Source: Thelephora terrestris (Eukaryota > Basidiomycota > Agaricomycetes > Thelephorales > Thelephoraceae). From it: a DNA stretch of 64,000 nt. Shown piece after piece: positions 48,401 through 59,408 of the stretch. Each line of letters begins with the position of its first letter. The stretch's first letter is position 1. The position numbers were made by a program, and so were the translations under genes. The notes under the pieces were generated by a model. The model did no database searches. It saw only the letters and a program-made list of their open reading frames with translations, and was not told the origin of the DNA. Where the stretch lies: NCBI GenBank assembly GCA_015956445.1, contig WIUZ02000014.1, forward strand, positions 930,001 to 994,000, in the 5' to 3' direction.

Positions 48401-49885
48401 ACTGATTGGGTTGGAACTTCCACCTTCTCATCAGATGGGATGTTTTTTGTCTCTGGAAGTAATGACAAAACTGTCAAACTCTGGGATGTGCAAACTGGTG
48501 GAGTCATCAAGACATTTCATGGTCACAAATCTTATGTCATGTCTGTTTCCATCTCAAAAAACTCTGCTATGATTGCCTCAGGGGATCGTTTGGGAACAAT
48601 CTTCTTGTGGAACAATCAGACAGGGGAACACACCTGTATCTTTGAGCAAGAATATAGTATAAACTGTGTCACCTTCTCTCCAACAACCCCCCAACACCTC
48701 ATATCTGTATCAGGAGGCAAGATCTGGCAGTGGGACATCAATGACCATCAAATTGGCCCAGCATATGATGGTTCTTGCATCACATTCTCCCCAGATGGTG
48801 TTCAATCTGTTTTGTGCAATGGAGATGCAGTCACAGTCCAACACTCTGATACTAGAGTGACTGTAGCTGAATTCTCTGTGGCTAGTGGAAACATTCAAAG
48901 ATGCTGTTTCTCCCCTGACAGCAGGCTTGTTGCAGTTGCTACTTGGCGTATGATCTATGTCTGGAGTACCACCAGCCCAGATTCTCACCCCATTGAACAA
49001 TTCACCACACCATCTGAGATTTGGGGCATTGTATTCTGTTCTCCCTCCACTGTGATCTCAGCATCCTCGGATAAATCAGTCAGGTTTTGGCAGATTGGTG
49101 TTCCACAAACAGACCCAGTAGTCTCTGATCAAAAGTCCACTCCACCTGCTTCAGCTTCAATCAAGTCTATCAGTCTGAACCCAGGGAATGGGATTGTTAT
49201 CTCAAGTGAAGATGATGGGGTAGTAAAGACCTGGGATATCTTGACTGGCCTCTGCAAAGCATCCTTCCAGACCCCAGCTAGTGATAACTTGAGAGATGTC
49301 CAGCTGACAGATGGGAAGCTAATCATGGTTTGGCATGAGAGTGGGAAGATTCACATCTGGGAAACTGAGAAAGCTGAACTCCTACAAACAGTAGAGGTCC
49401 CAAGGTGCAACAGCCTCAGGATATCAGGGGATGGGTCAAAGGTCCTTTGTCTGAGTAATCACACTGTCATTGAAGTGTGGTCAATATGGACAGGAGAGGG
49501 CATGGGCAAAGTTGAGTTGGAAGAGTGGGCATATGGAAATTTCTTCTATTTGGATGGCTCAAAAATCTGGATTGAACTTTGGGGTTCTTCCATCCAAGGG
49601 TGGGACTTTGAAATCTCAGGCTCCTCCCCAGCCCCACTGCCCAACACACCCATAGAGGACTCTTGTCTGCAATTCACCAGAAACCCCCCTCGGATTACAA
49701 ACAAAATCACTGGAAAAGTGGTTTTCCAACTGTTTGGGAGGTATGCAAAACCTAGGGTGGCACAGTGGGATGGACAATATCTGGTTGCTGGCTATGAAAC
49801 TGGAGAGGTTTTGATCTTGGAGTTCTGTCATCTGTATCCTCAGAAAGAATCTATAGTGTATTGTCTCTGTGACCGGTGTCTATAG
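45469..49885 (+). CDS. NACHT-WD40 NLR-like STAND protein
   Basis: Exons 45469-45673, 45733-45923, 45975-46102, 46158-46296, 46343-46387, 46437-48008 and 48059-49885 give 1368 residues. Residues 1-236 are an N-terminal helical domain with AFPPLKSVAGGLCFILENC and NIEGFFSNLENAERLNGLVE, found on many Agaricomycete STAND proteins. The NACHT ATPase follows: Walker A GLAGTGKST (about residue 292), Walker B LIIIDALDECKD (about 385), FFITGRPEPPIR sensor. The C-terminus (from about 770) is a series of about ten WD40 blades (SGSNDKTVKLWDVQTG, SASSDKSVRFWQ, SSEDDGVVKTWDILTG). Such proteins are candidate sensors for non-self recognition and cell death in fungi. The 3' part is strikingly poor in CpG while the 5' exons are not. 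Exon 3's donor (GTTAGA) is weak but alone restores the frame. Confidence 0.88.
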
Positions 49886-50548
49886 CTTTGTCTTCCTCTC
49901 TGGTATGAATGTGTCTTACACAGGAAGGGGTGCAAATGCAATGTGGTCTAACTGTCATCTTTGTCAGTCTGGGAAAGACTAAATAAACCATAAGTTTAGT
50001 GTTATCATGGCCAGCCAAATTCATCACATTGGACAAGGGGTAAGATGGTCGAGGATTGGCACCCTGAACCATATTCCATTCAGCCCCGCTTGACAAACTG
50101 GTGATATGTATCTTGATATCTATCAACCCTTATGGCACACCCAACGTCCCTCCCAGGAACTAATCACAATGACTTGAGGAGCTTGGTTGTTCAATACAGT
50201 TGATCAGATATGCCCTGTGGATTTTAGGCTCATTCCATTGAGACACCCTTTGAAAGAAAGGGAAATTATTCACCTTAATTTTGGAACAAACAGATCCATG
50301 TGTCTGAGGTATTATATCAACACGACACACTTTAGTCCACCAAGGAAACTGCCTGCCGCGTTCAGAATGACCTCACTCATCACTTCCAGCAAGATTGGTC
50401 GGTCTTGGCTACCTGCTCCACTGGGAGTCATCAAAACCCAAGGCACCCCGCTCAACTGAAGCCTGTGAACTGGTAACTTATGCTTGGAATTCTCATGTAG
50501 GCCAACAGTACGGTCATCGAACACAAGGCTCAAATAATTGTGTTAGAT
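49886..50548. other. Intergenic region, convergent ends of NLR-type gene and UVE1
   Basis: About 0.66 kb. The AT-rich, CpG-poor composition of the NLR 3' half continues to about 50330 and then returns to the window norm near 50350. No gene seen. Confidence 0.5.
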
Positions 50549-52882
50549 CTAGGAGTCCGTCTTTCTCCTTTTCCTCCCCTTCTTCACTTGAAATGAATCG
50601 GTTTCCCCGCTCGCCTGAACGCCCGCAGCGGGTTTCTTCCCCTTCCGCGAGACTTCCGATCCGCCAAATTCCACATCTTTGACCGGCTCTTTCTTCTTCC
50701 TTCGATTCCTCCTTGCAGGCATCATCTGCTGCTGTTCTTCAGCGCCACCATCTGGTGCGGGGCTTAGAGCGTTCGGCTCGAGCAACAGGTTACCCCTGTC
50801 ACCCTCAGTCTCCACGACGTGTCCCGTCTCGGCAACCGCGAGTTCTGTTGACTCAATGACATCCTTTTTGACCTTCTTTCGCCTTGGTTTTTTCGTCTCG
50901 TACTCAGCACCCCCCGGGGCTTCGTCGTGGTCGGGATCCAGTTTATATGACTTCCTCTTGCCGCCCAACTTTTGAGTTTCTTGACTCTTCTCCGGCCTTA
51001 GGTTCTCGTGGGCCACTTCCTCGAGTTGATAGATCCTATACAGATGGAGCACGGCCTGTTCCTTATCCTTCGCCTCGAGTATCTCAGTTAATCGTGCGAC
51101 ACTCATAACATTTACAAACTTCGACCAACCTCGATCATGAGATCCATATCTTCAGGAAGCTCCTGTGGTAATTCGTAGCATCTGTCTGCGTGAGCACGTT
51201 TTTCCATAATTGTCTCTGCGCCAGGACGTGGGGAACTGAGATGTTGTTTGGGTTTGATGCCCTTGCGGTCCCAGATTGCATTGATGCGGGGAATGAGCTC
51301 GCGCAGCGGTAGGATCGAAGGCTGCACGGCGAGAACGTTAGTTATCCGCAACCCTCTGGAATGTTTAGCATACTTTTATCCAATTGTGGTGATAATCAAA
51401 CTTGCGTTCGTTTCAGTAACGCTCACGTGTGCAGCTCGGTAGAGTGCTCACGACTAGGGGAATATCAAGTTCCTCACAAACCGGCAGTAGGTCGTCAGCG
51501 CTGTAACACATCTCATCATATTGTGAATGTGGAAAGCGGTGATCTCTGAAGAGAGCTCACTTCATCGTTCTCCAAGACCAATCGTTCTCGGATCTCGCCT
51601 GTCAGTTTCATCTGATAATTTTCCCTGAATCGTTCAAGCGTCGCGGCTTTATTACCATACATACCCTGAGCGGAACATTTGAGCATCTGTTTCGAGCGAA
51701 GTATAGGTCCGTACCCCCATGTGAATTATCATCACGCTATCCTTCCCCATCCCCATGTATTGTAGCATGGAACAGTGGTCTGCGCGGGTTAGGTTGAGTT
51801 TAGTAAGCGGAAAACACTCGGTAATGGAATATAAATGTAGCATACAATGCAATTCCCGGACAGAGGCCTCGACGACGTTCTCCTTGGGGCTCCCGATTTG
51901 GGTGAACTGCCCAGGGTGGAGCGTGATCCGGTGACCATATCGATTAGCAAGATCTCCCGCCGCCTTGACGGAGGAGTCAGTACATGATGCCGCTTGGGTG
52001 GCACCCTGACCTTCAACTCAGTAGCCGCATAATCAAGGGAATATCCGTATTTCGCGTGGGAGGCAAAAGGAAACATCTCCGAGGAGAGGCGCAAGAAACG
52101 AATCCTGGTGGTGATCACATAAGGGAATGTAATTCAACGGAATGCGAGATCGTACTTGTTTTCTTCGTTCCACTGCATGACAAAGATCAGTACAACTCAA
52201 CTGGGGGATCAGGCCGTTGAACGCACTTGTATAAGCTTACACAAATCTCGAGCGTTCTGAAGGCCGAGATTCTTTGCGAAATCCAAGCCGTTCTTCTCGA
52301 TCGTATCAATGCGGCAGGTTCTGTAGCAGCATTGTCAAAGAAAATACGTAGCACGAGACCACGTATGGCCTACCTGCTACAGAATATGGGGTTCGGTTTC
52401 GCGGTGCGCAAAATGGTATTTAGGCAGGCCTAAAGTTTGAACGGTCAAATGGCGGGGCGAGTAACTTGAACCTTGTGGAACGTACGTATCCCAAGCGGCC
52501 TGGGCAATTACTTGTGAACTCGTGATCAGATTCGTATTGAGACTCAATCCATACCTTTGAACGTGGCCGTCTTCGTTTCCACGGGCGGAATATCGTATAC
52601 AACAGGTTCTATAACTTTCACCGTCCTTTTCCGCTTCTTCTTCGGCGCAGGCTCAGCCATTTCCTCGGGTTCGAGGTCAGTTAATGGGCTTTCAGTGCCC
52701 AAGTCCGCGGGTTCTTCATGTTCCTCGATAGTCACTTGGCTAGAGTAGTTCACGACGGTTCGCGTGCGGCTAGATCTCCTTGGCGCAACCTCGAACTTCC
52801 CCGTAGTGGCTCTCGCGAAATGCGGCATGCAAAATAGAAACGTCGATGGGACACGTAGGCGTAGGAGAGAAAGGGGCAACAT
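50549..52882 (-). CDS. uve1: UV-damage endonuclease UVE1/UvdE
   Basis: Nicks DNA 5' of UV photoproducts and other lesions, starting alternative excision repair. Thirteen exons (52555-52882, 52486-52499, 52374-52429, 52227-52320, 52156-52172, 52011-52104, 51846-51963, 51715-51779, 51561-51665, 51452-51511, 51374-51400, 51130-51321, 50549-51073) give 564 residues. Catalytic TIM-barrel signatures: RLGYACLNTILR, RFLRLSSEMFPFASHAKYGY, HRITLHPGQFTQIGSP, YHCSMLQYMGMGKDSVMIIH, GGMYGNKAATLERFRENY, RLVLENDE, FDYHHNWIK, HLSSPRPGAE and HADRCYELP. The N-terminus MLPLSLLRLRVPSTFLFCMP resembles a mitochondrial presequence. The C-terminal 130 residues are Lys/Arg-rich with nuclear-signal-like KKGRKRRK. Exons 2 (14 nt) and 5 (17 nt) are microexons. 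Confidence 0.95.
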
Positions 52883-53454
52883 GGCCCATGACTCCCGAAC
52901 CCGCTCCGGGGACAAGTCCCCCGATCGTCAACCCCCTTAGGTGAGGATCACAGCGGCCCAAGGGCCACGACGTCATCGCGAGGGCACGTGATCGACGGCA
53001 ACTCTCCCGGTGCCAGCGCCAGCACGACCCTCATTTCTCACAAGCAGTCAAATGGCTCAAAAATTATCGCTGCAAGCGCGACGATGGAGGACTATCATCG
53101 TAACCCTACCAGTGATGGCTGCTACTTCAAGTTCGTGATTTTCTTGCTGTCGTTCACCGTGGGCGTTAGTTGATCGCGTGAGCAGTTGTGTTGTATGACC
53201 GCCTTGCGCTCGGGAAACCGCAGCGTCATATACCAAGGGGGGACGAGGAGGGAGCTTCAAACCGCATTGTGTCCATTAAGCCGGACGAGCTGACCACGGC
53301 GGAGAAGCAACAGCAGCAGTAAAACCACGCGTCAAGGGAGATGTAATGAAGGATTTTGTATATTACGATGCTAGTCGCGTCTCCTCTCCAATACGAAATC
53401 GTGTCCACGCCGAAAAACCAGAGAAGTAACCTCCGGGGGACGGCAGTCGACGTT
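52883..53454. other. Intergenic region, UVE1 / MIC10
   Basis: About 0.57 kb between head-to-tail minus-strand genes; should contain the UVE1 promoter and MIC10 3' UTR. No coding frame or known site recognised. Confidence 0.4.
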
Positions 53455-53956
53455 CTATTGCTTGTGTTGTTCTGAAGCCGGGAGAATCCGGGTGCCAGGC
53501 ATCCTGGCGGGGTTGAAGGAACGGTCGCAGTCAGCATAGGCAGCACCGGCTCCAAATCCCGTGGTGAGGGCGAGTGGCCATGTTCGTCCTGTCAACAGGT
53601 GACATATTCTCAACGTTCATCATCCGGACACGAACGAGATGGTGTGAAACGTACGCTTGAAGAGGATGACCGATGCAACAACGCCAATTCCGAAGCCGAT
53701 TCCTCTGTGTGAAACGGGTCAACAGAGCACAAGGGGATAGAGTACGCGTCGAGTCTGTACTCACGCCTTAACCACCAGCTCGGTCACTTTAAAACCCAAA
53801 TTATATGCGAGACTCCCCAGAAGGTGCGGGGAAAAACCTACCACAGCGGTCGTACTGAGTGCAGTCAGAATCCCATACACACCAACACCGGCAGGCCACA
53901 CACCTTTGGCTGATGATGTCCTCACTGGACGCAGGCTTAGGAGATGGAGATGACAT
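53455..53956 (-). CDS. mic10: MICOS complex subunit MIC10
   Basis: Small inner-mitochondrial-membrane protein that bends cristae junctions. Exons 53900-53956, 53842-53854, 53765-53786, 53655-53704 and 53455-53588 give 91 residues, the normal size. N-terminus MSSPSPKPASSEDIIS and YDRC match the family; two hairpin membrane segments carry the glycine motifs, GIGFGIGVVASVILFKRR and WPLALTTGFGAGAAYADC, followed by RSFNPARMPGTRILP. Two exons are very short (13 and 22 nt). The first donor is ambiguous because of a GTGTGTG run; the phase-0 choice (GTGGCC) is the only one that keeps YDRC in frame. Confidence 0.9.
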
Positions 53957-56207
53957 GGATAAAACCTTTCGGTAAACAAACGCAAACACCAGCTTGACGC
54001 CGCTCATCCATGCATGATGCGTTCGCTTGAGCTTCCCCAGGTACCGTTTCCTTCTCAATCGCGTCCGCCCAGCCTAGAGCCTACCCCACTTTGTCGCCAC
54101 TGGGTCTGGGTTCCATTGTTCGTTTTTCCAGAGCTATGGCACCATAAATGTACCCGATTTAATTCGCCTTAGAACGGCCAGCTCCGACGCAGTCGCTGAT
54201 GGCACAACCGCTTGCCCGTCGCAAACGTTCAGAGGCTCTCGGAACCAATTCACGCACGGTTATCATGTCTGGATAGAACCCTGCAGTTGAACGACTTGTC
54301 TTACTCCAGCTAATGCTACCCGTTGCTGAACCTGTGAAGCACCCGTGGCCCGGAGCACCCCCGTATGAGGATATTCTCTATCGATTCACCGAAAAACCGG
54401 TCTTCTCTGGCTCCTGTATTACGATGGGTCATTCGTATCCATCGTGATTTCCTCACTCACGCCCCTCCTGGTCAGATGGTCAAAACAGTGCGACGTCTCC
54501 ACCCCGAATCATTCCCGAAGCCTGCATGACTTGGCAGTTTGACCCTACATTTCTCCCGGCGCTGCCTTTGTGAGATGAAAATACGAGCGTTTCCGCTCTT
54601 CTATTCACCTTCACCTAATGTTGGTAATCTAAGACCTTTATCTCAAGTCCTAAACTTTGGCACCCTTGTTCCGTTGACCATTCTAACATTCGAGACATCA
54701 CCATGGTGCTCAACAGCCCACCATCCGGGTCTGGCCTTCTCCCACTCCATTCAAAGGTCGACGCCTTCCTCCGATTTGACAGTGCAAGCCCCAATACACT
54801 CTTGGAACGGGATGAGAGAGATGTGCCAAGGGTGCACATCCTTGAGAGGGAGAGAGTGGATCCCGCCTCGCTCAGATCGCCGTACCGGCTAGATAACAGT
54901 TCCCGCATACACCGATGCGACACAACCCACCTGAACGTTAACGGCGGTTGGTGTTCTACGGTCGGGATCATGATCGAACATGTGGGTCACACCAATTGCT
55001 CGTTTTAGCAGGGGAAACTTGGAGGTGAATTGTCCGGGGAAACTTTGCAAATGCAGGAACGATCCAAATGGGCGCGGGGTCGTTGCGATTGTGAGTGCGC
55101 AAACCGTTTGATAACAGAAGCCACGAAAACACACAACCATGCCTAGAGACTCTGAGAGGCAGGCGATGCGGTATATACCAACGGGGTTCCGGTGACGAGG
55201 TTGGCAGGCCGGAACAAATCTACTGGTAGGATTCGTACAATTCTCTTGGGAGGGAGCCAGCACATCCGAGCAGGCTCTTATTGTTGTGGTATTTTAGAAT
55301 TATCTCGTCGTTTCAAGTCGACCCACTCCGTTCCGATCCACTCTCGGTAGACCCGATTTGTGTTCACTGTTACTTCGTTACTTCCGCGCCTTATTTTACT
55401 TGCAATTGTCATCCTTGTCCTGGCGTAGTTTTTTGTCTCTATGTTTGAGACACGCTCATCTTATCTTCATCCCGCCCTTGTCTTCATTCATTCTATATAA
55501 GATGTAGCTGGTAGCACTTCATCTCCCTCAGTGTTCGCCTTGACACTTCGCGCACTGAGGTCAGTATCACTCATTTTATTTCACACACGACGCACATATT
55601 TACTTCTAAATAGCTCGCCTATTTGCTCGCTCTTTAGCGCAACTCGTGGATTTTCCCTTTCGCTCACTCACACGTCCGGCTCAAGACTTATCTCGACCGC
55701 GAATCACCCAGCCGGGGCATCCAACTATGCATCATTTGGCTAAGTGGGTCCGTTATCTCTTGCAGCTGGTCACTCGTAGATACGTACCCCAGATTGTTTA
55801 CGTCCTGTGGAATATTTGGTTCCCTGGGTGATAGATATGACTACCGAATTTCCAAGAGAGACCACATGAAGACCGGATGGCCCGCAAAGAGCCCCGGAAG
55901 TTTCCACAGATGGCTTCGGGCGTCTCGTGGTTTACGGGCCTCCCGCGATTAAAACGAGCAAAATCATTCGTAACCGACCAAACACTACCTAGTAGCGCGG
56001 CGCACGTTAACCCTCTGGATAGTTGACACGCCCCAACCTCCAGAAACGTGGAGACCGAGCGAATTCTAGAGGGTTGATGCATGCGTATGTGGATGGCGCA
56101 TGGAATATCCGACAAGACCCTGGCACGCACTGGGAGGTTTGCTGATGTCCCCTGCAGTGCGGAATCAAACTTTCGCGAATGATTGATCGTCAACCTCCTC
56201 CACCGTG
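53957..56207. other. Long region without a recognisable gene
   Basis: About 2.25 kb. Short overlapping frames only. A pyrimidine-rich stretch of about 450 nt (55280-55735) contains TCTATATAAG at 55492-55501 followed by C/T-rich sequence, so it looks like a promoter and leader without a following long frame; the first ATG downstream (55727) would give only about 34 hydrophobic residues. Confidence 0.45.
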
Positions 56208-58544
56208 ATGTCCGCATCCACCTCCCACCAATCCTCCTCTGAACAAACAGTGTCCGACCAACTCTCAATTCAAGGCGTCATCGAGGAAGAGATCGTTGAC
56301 CAAACTTTCCTTTTCTCCTCCTCCGAACTTGCCCGCATACTCTCTCCTAAAAAGCCAAAAACAAACGCCGTTCTTTCCGATGGATTCTTCGGCATAGACG
56401 ATTACGACTGTACGGTGGATGGGTCGGCTTTTGGCGACGCTCTCGACGATCTCGTTGGACAACTCCCATCCTTCTCCACTATTGGCACCGCTGAGCAAGG
56501 AGGCTATAAAAGCTTGGCCAATTTCCTCACCGAATCCGTCACGGCGTGCTACAATGTCCTCGACAAACGGAACGAGTTCCCAAAACGTCCGGAACGGTGG
56601 TATAGCGACCTCGAGTTCGTTGTTGGAATATCAATGGCGGATGGAACTGAAGATGCAGCCGTACTCAGGGACATCATGGGAGGCAACGGGATATCGAAAC
56701 TCGATGAACGTCTTTTTTGCAAGCCACCAGCCGACCAATTTGCCTATCAGACTATGCTGCCCGTCGAGGTGAACAATTGCTGGAGGGCGATGGTCGCCCA
56801 GGCGGCTACCTACGCACGTAGTTTGTTCGGTGCAAACCCAATGCGGGTGTTCGCTCTTATCTTGGGTTTCAATCACGACGACAACCAGCTCAGGTTTCTG
56901 GTCTTCCATCGCGGTGGTCTCGCTGCTTCCCATCCGTACGATCTTACCCAGGAGGACGGGTTGAAAGAGGTGGCCCGTCTTTTTCTCACGTTGGTATCAT
57001 GGCGTACAGCGGCGGAGGCAGGGTTTATCGCTTGTGGCAATGAAACCACCCATTTACTCCCCGTGGACAAGGAAGGTGAGCAGCACGTGCGTGCAAAGGT
57101 GACACACATCTTCCTCCTTCTTCTCCCAACGGACGCTCCACCCGCGTGCCCGAAGGCTCCAGAGAAGCAACAACCGAGGCCCGAGCAGACGAAAGGTGGG
57201 AGTTCGTCGATTGCGCGATCTTGGAGTGAGCTGACTACCGGGTAGGTGAACAGATTCAAACTGATCCCGACGCGCCCCTCAAGTGCTTCAGGCCGTTGAA
57301 TTTCCAGAGTTCGGCTGGCAGCCCAGTCTTGTCAGATCTGACAGGAACCGTTGTCCTCAAGGCCAGTTGGCCAAGTATTGACCGTCGGAGGAACGAGGCA
57401 GACATGCTCAAGGACTGCGGCGATCAGTACGGGGTAACGCCCCACGTGTCCTCGTATGAGGTTACGGGTGAACACGGAGAAGCGATCTCAAACATCTTGT
57501 TCTTCCCGAAGGAGCATGAAATCAAAGATCGCCACTGGTCGCTGTTCACTTCCATACCTCCCAAGACGCGAGATATCAGGACGTATCAGCAGTTCATCTC
57601 CAACTGCCATGGGAAATCGTTAACAACGGCGGAGAACCCTCGTCAACTGTCCCGCGGATTGCGCGACTGCTTATTGGGTGCGCCCCCGCTATGCTTCCGC
57701 ATCTCCTAGACTGATTAGACTCTCTTTCAAGGGTGGCTGTCCGTCTACATGCGCGGGTACTTACACATGGATCCTAGCATGGGAAATATTATGTTGGCAC
57801 CTGTGGGGCATAAGGAGGGGTTCAAGATCCCGGATGTGTTCCTTGATTGTGTATCTTCGTTGACCGACAGTACGGCGGCGGAGGAGATTAAGGAGCAGTA
57901 CCGCAAATTGAAGAGCTCGTGGCCAAGCTGGGGGTTTCAACCAAAGCTTCCGCGGTGATCACCGACGGTGACCTCGCTATTCCCTGGGAAAAGTTCTTGG
58001 ATTTGGACTGTCGAGCAGTCAAATCGGTGAGCGAGTTTTTGATCACCTAGAAGGTAGAGTTTAATGAGGTTTACAGGGTACGCCCGAGTTCATGTCCCGG
58101 GTACTCTTAGATGCCACAGGAGATTACCTGCATTCACCTGTGGACGACTTGGAGTCTCTGTTCTGGGTTGCGCTCTGGAGCGTGGTTTTTAACGAGAAGA
58201 GTGGAGAAAAGTGGGAGGCAGAACGGTGGGTAAGGGAAGCCCTCATCGACCACAAAAAGGGTCTTGCCATCGATAGATTTCGTTATCTCGAGATCGATAA
58301 AGGGCGCAACGAAGTCACGCAGCGCTTTCAGGCTGTCATTCGAGATTGGTGGAAGAAGTTGCCACTCCTGCGCGAGCATTGGATTGACCAGGTTTTGGTT
58401 GAAAAACCGAGGGTCGCGGACCCCAAATACTATCTGCCACATTTCCATCGATTTGCCCTGCGAGGTGTCCTGGATGTTTTGGGGGTTCTTCACAAACACT
58501 GGGACGGTGAAATTAGCTGGGAGAGCTGGAGTAGGCCTGAGTAG
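56208..58544 (+). pseudogene. FunK1-type protein kinase, apparently frameshifted
   Basis: Basidiomycete-expanded kinase family. Exons 56208-57195, 57246-57677, 57732-58026 and 58077-58544 join cleanly. N-terminal region (DGFFGIDDYDCTVDG, WRAMVAQAATYARSLF, LRFLVFHRGGLAAS), then kinase core with GTVVLKASWPSI, the HMDPSMGNIM catalytic loop (HRD replaced by HMD), VITDGDLAIPWE and GTPEFMSRVLL, DDLESLFWVALW and a C-terminal HFHRFALRG. Within exon 3 the frame of HMDPS reaches a stop at 57955-57957, while VITDGDLAIPW and exon 4 lie in another frame. One extra A in the AAA at 57905-57907 would explain both; no plausible intron restores it. Either a loss-of-function change or a sequence error. Confidence 0.75.
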
Positions 58545-59408
58545 ATACACTGCTTGTGACGCTAGAGCCTATCCGAGTTTGAGTTAAAGACAGACAAATG
58601 TGATATTTGAATCCGTTGCGGATGCAAATGCCGAGGAAGGCGTGCCGCTCCCCGATGATACGTTTCAAGGAAATATCATGGGCACGCTTTTTCAAATTTG
58701 GCTGGTGAAACCGAGCGCTCGCTCGGTAGGACGCGTAGCGGCCAAGGAACCGCTCAATGGGAAGGTGGGATCCTGGTCCGCGATCGCTACTGCAGAAAAA
58801 CTATATCCGGTAGTGACTAAGGTACACCGACGGGGGGAGGGGGGGTGGGAGGGAACAAAAAATCAAATTGGTAGGCCAATGGAGAAATGTATGAGAGCTG
58901 ATGACGGCCACTACGAGTGACTGGGAGGTGAGCAAAGGAGAACAAGAGGGCAAGTGTACTTTACTAGTAGCTAAGTCAAGGATTTGTAATCTCCACTGTG
59001 ATCCAACGCATTCCACACTTAGCCACGACATGATCCGACTGACTTCAAAGGTTTATTAATAGCAAGCGTAGGATTCGCGGGGCCCCGATGCCCCCAGATG
59101 AATAAAACGGGGGGTAAGGTAGGGCAAGGTTCACCGACTGTCGTTGCGGCATTTCGGAATGACGCGAGTCGTATGCATCAAGACAATTCTCGGCAGTCAG
59201 AAGGACGTCCAGAATTCAAATCGCCTCGTTGTGGCAGAAAAACTTTGAGATGACTTGCCCGGCAACTTTCAACGTCCTAAGTACGTGACCGCCAGGCCTG
59301 GCAGAGGCGGTGATTTCCCACCTTACAAGATGGTTCCGTTCGATGTTCCGTATTACTGCTTCAAGAAGTCCGGGTTGTACAGTAGCAAAGAGCTCGCGAG
59401 AATAAAAA
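58545..59408. other. Intergenic region, convergent ends of FunK1-like gene and PIF1
   Basis: About 0.86 kb. A G-rich run (GGGGGGAGGGGGGGTGGGAGGG) lies near 58834-58854. No coding frame or RNA gene recognised. Confidence 0.45.

Noticed and set aside
55280-55735. Solo LTR of a retroelement
   Set aside because: A TATA box and a TGTTG-like start are suggestive, but I could not find convincing matching ends or a target-site duplication, and no internal element is nearby.
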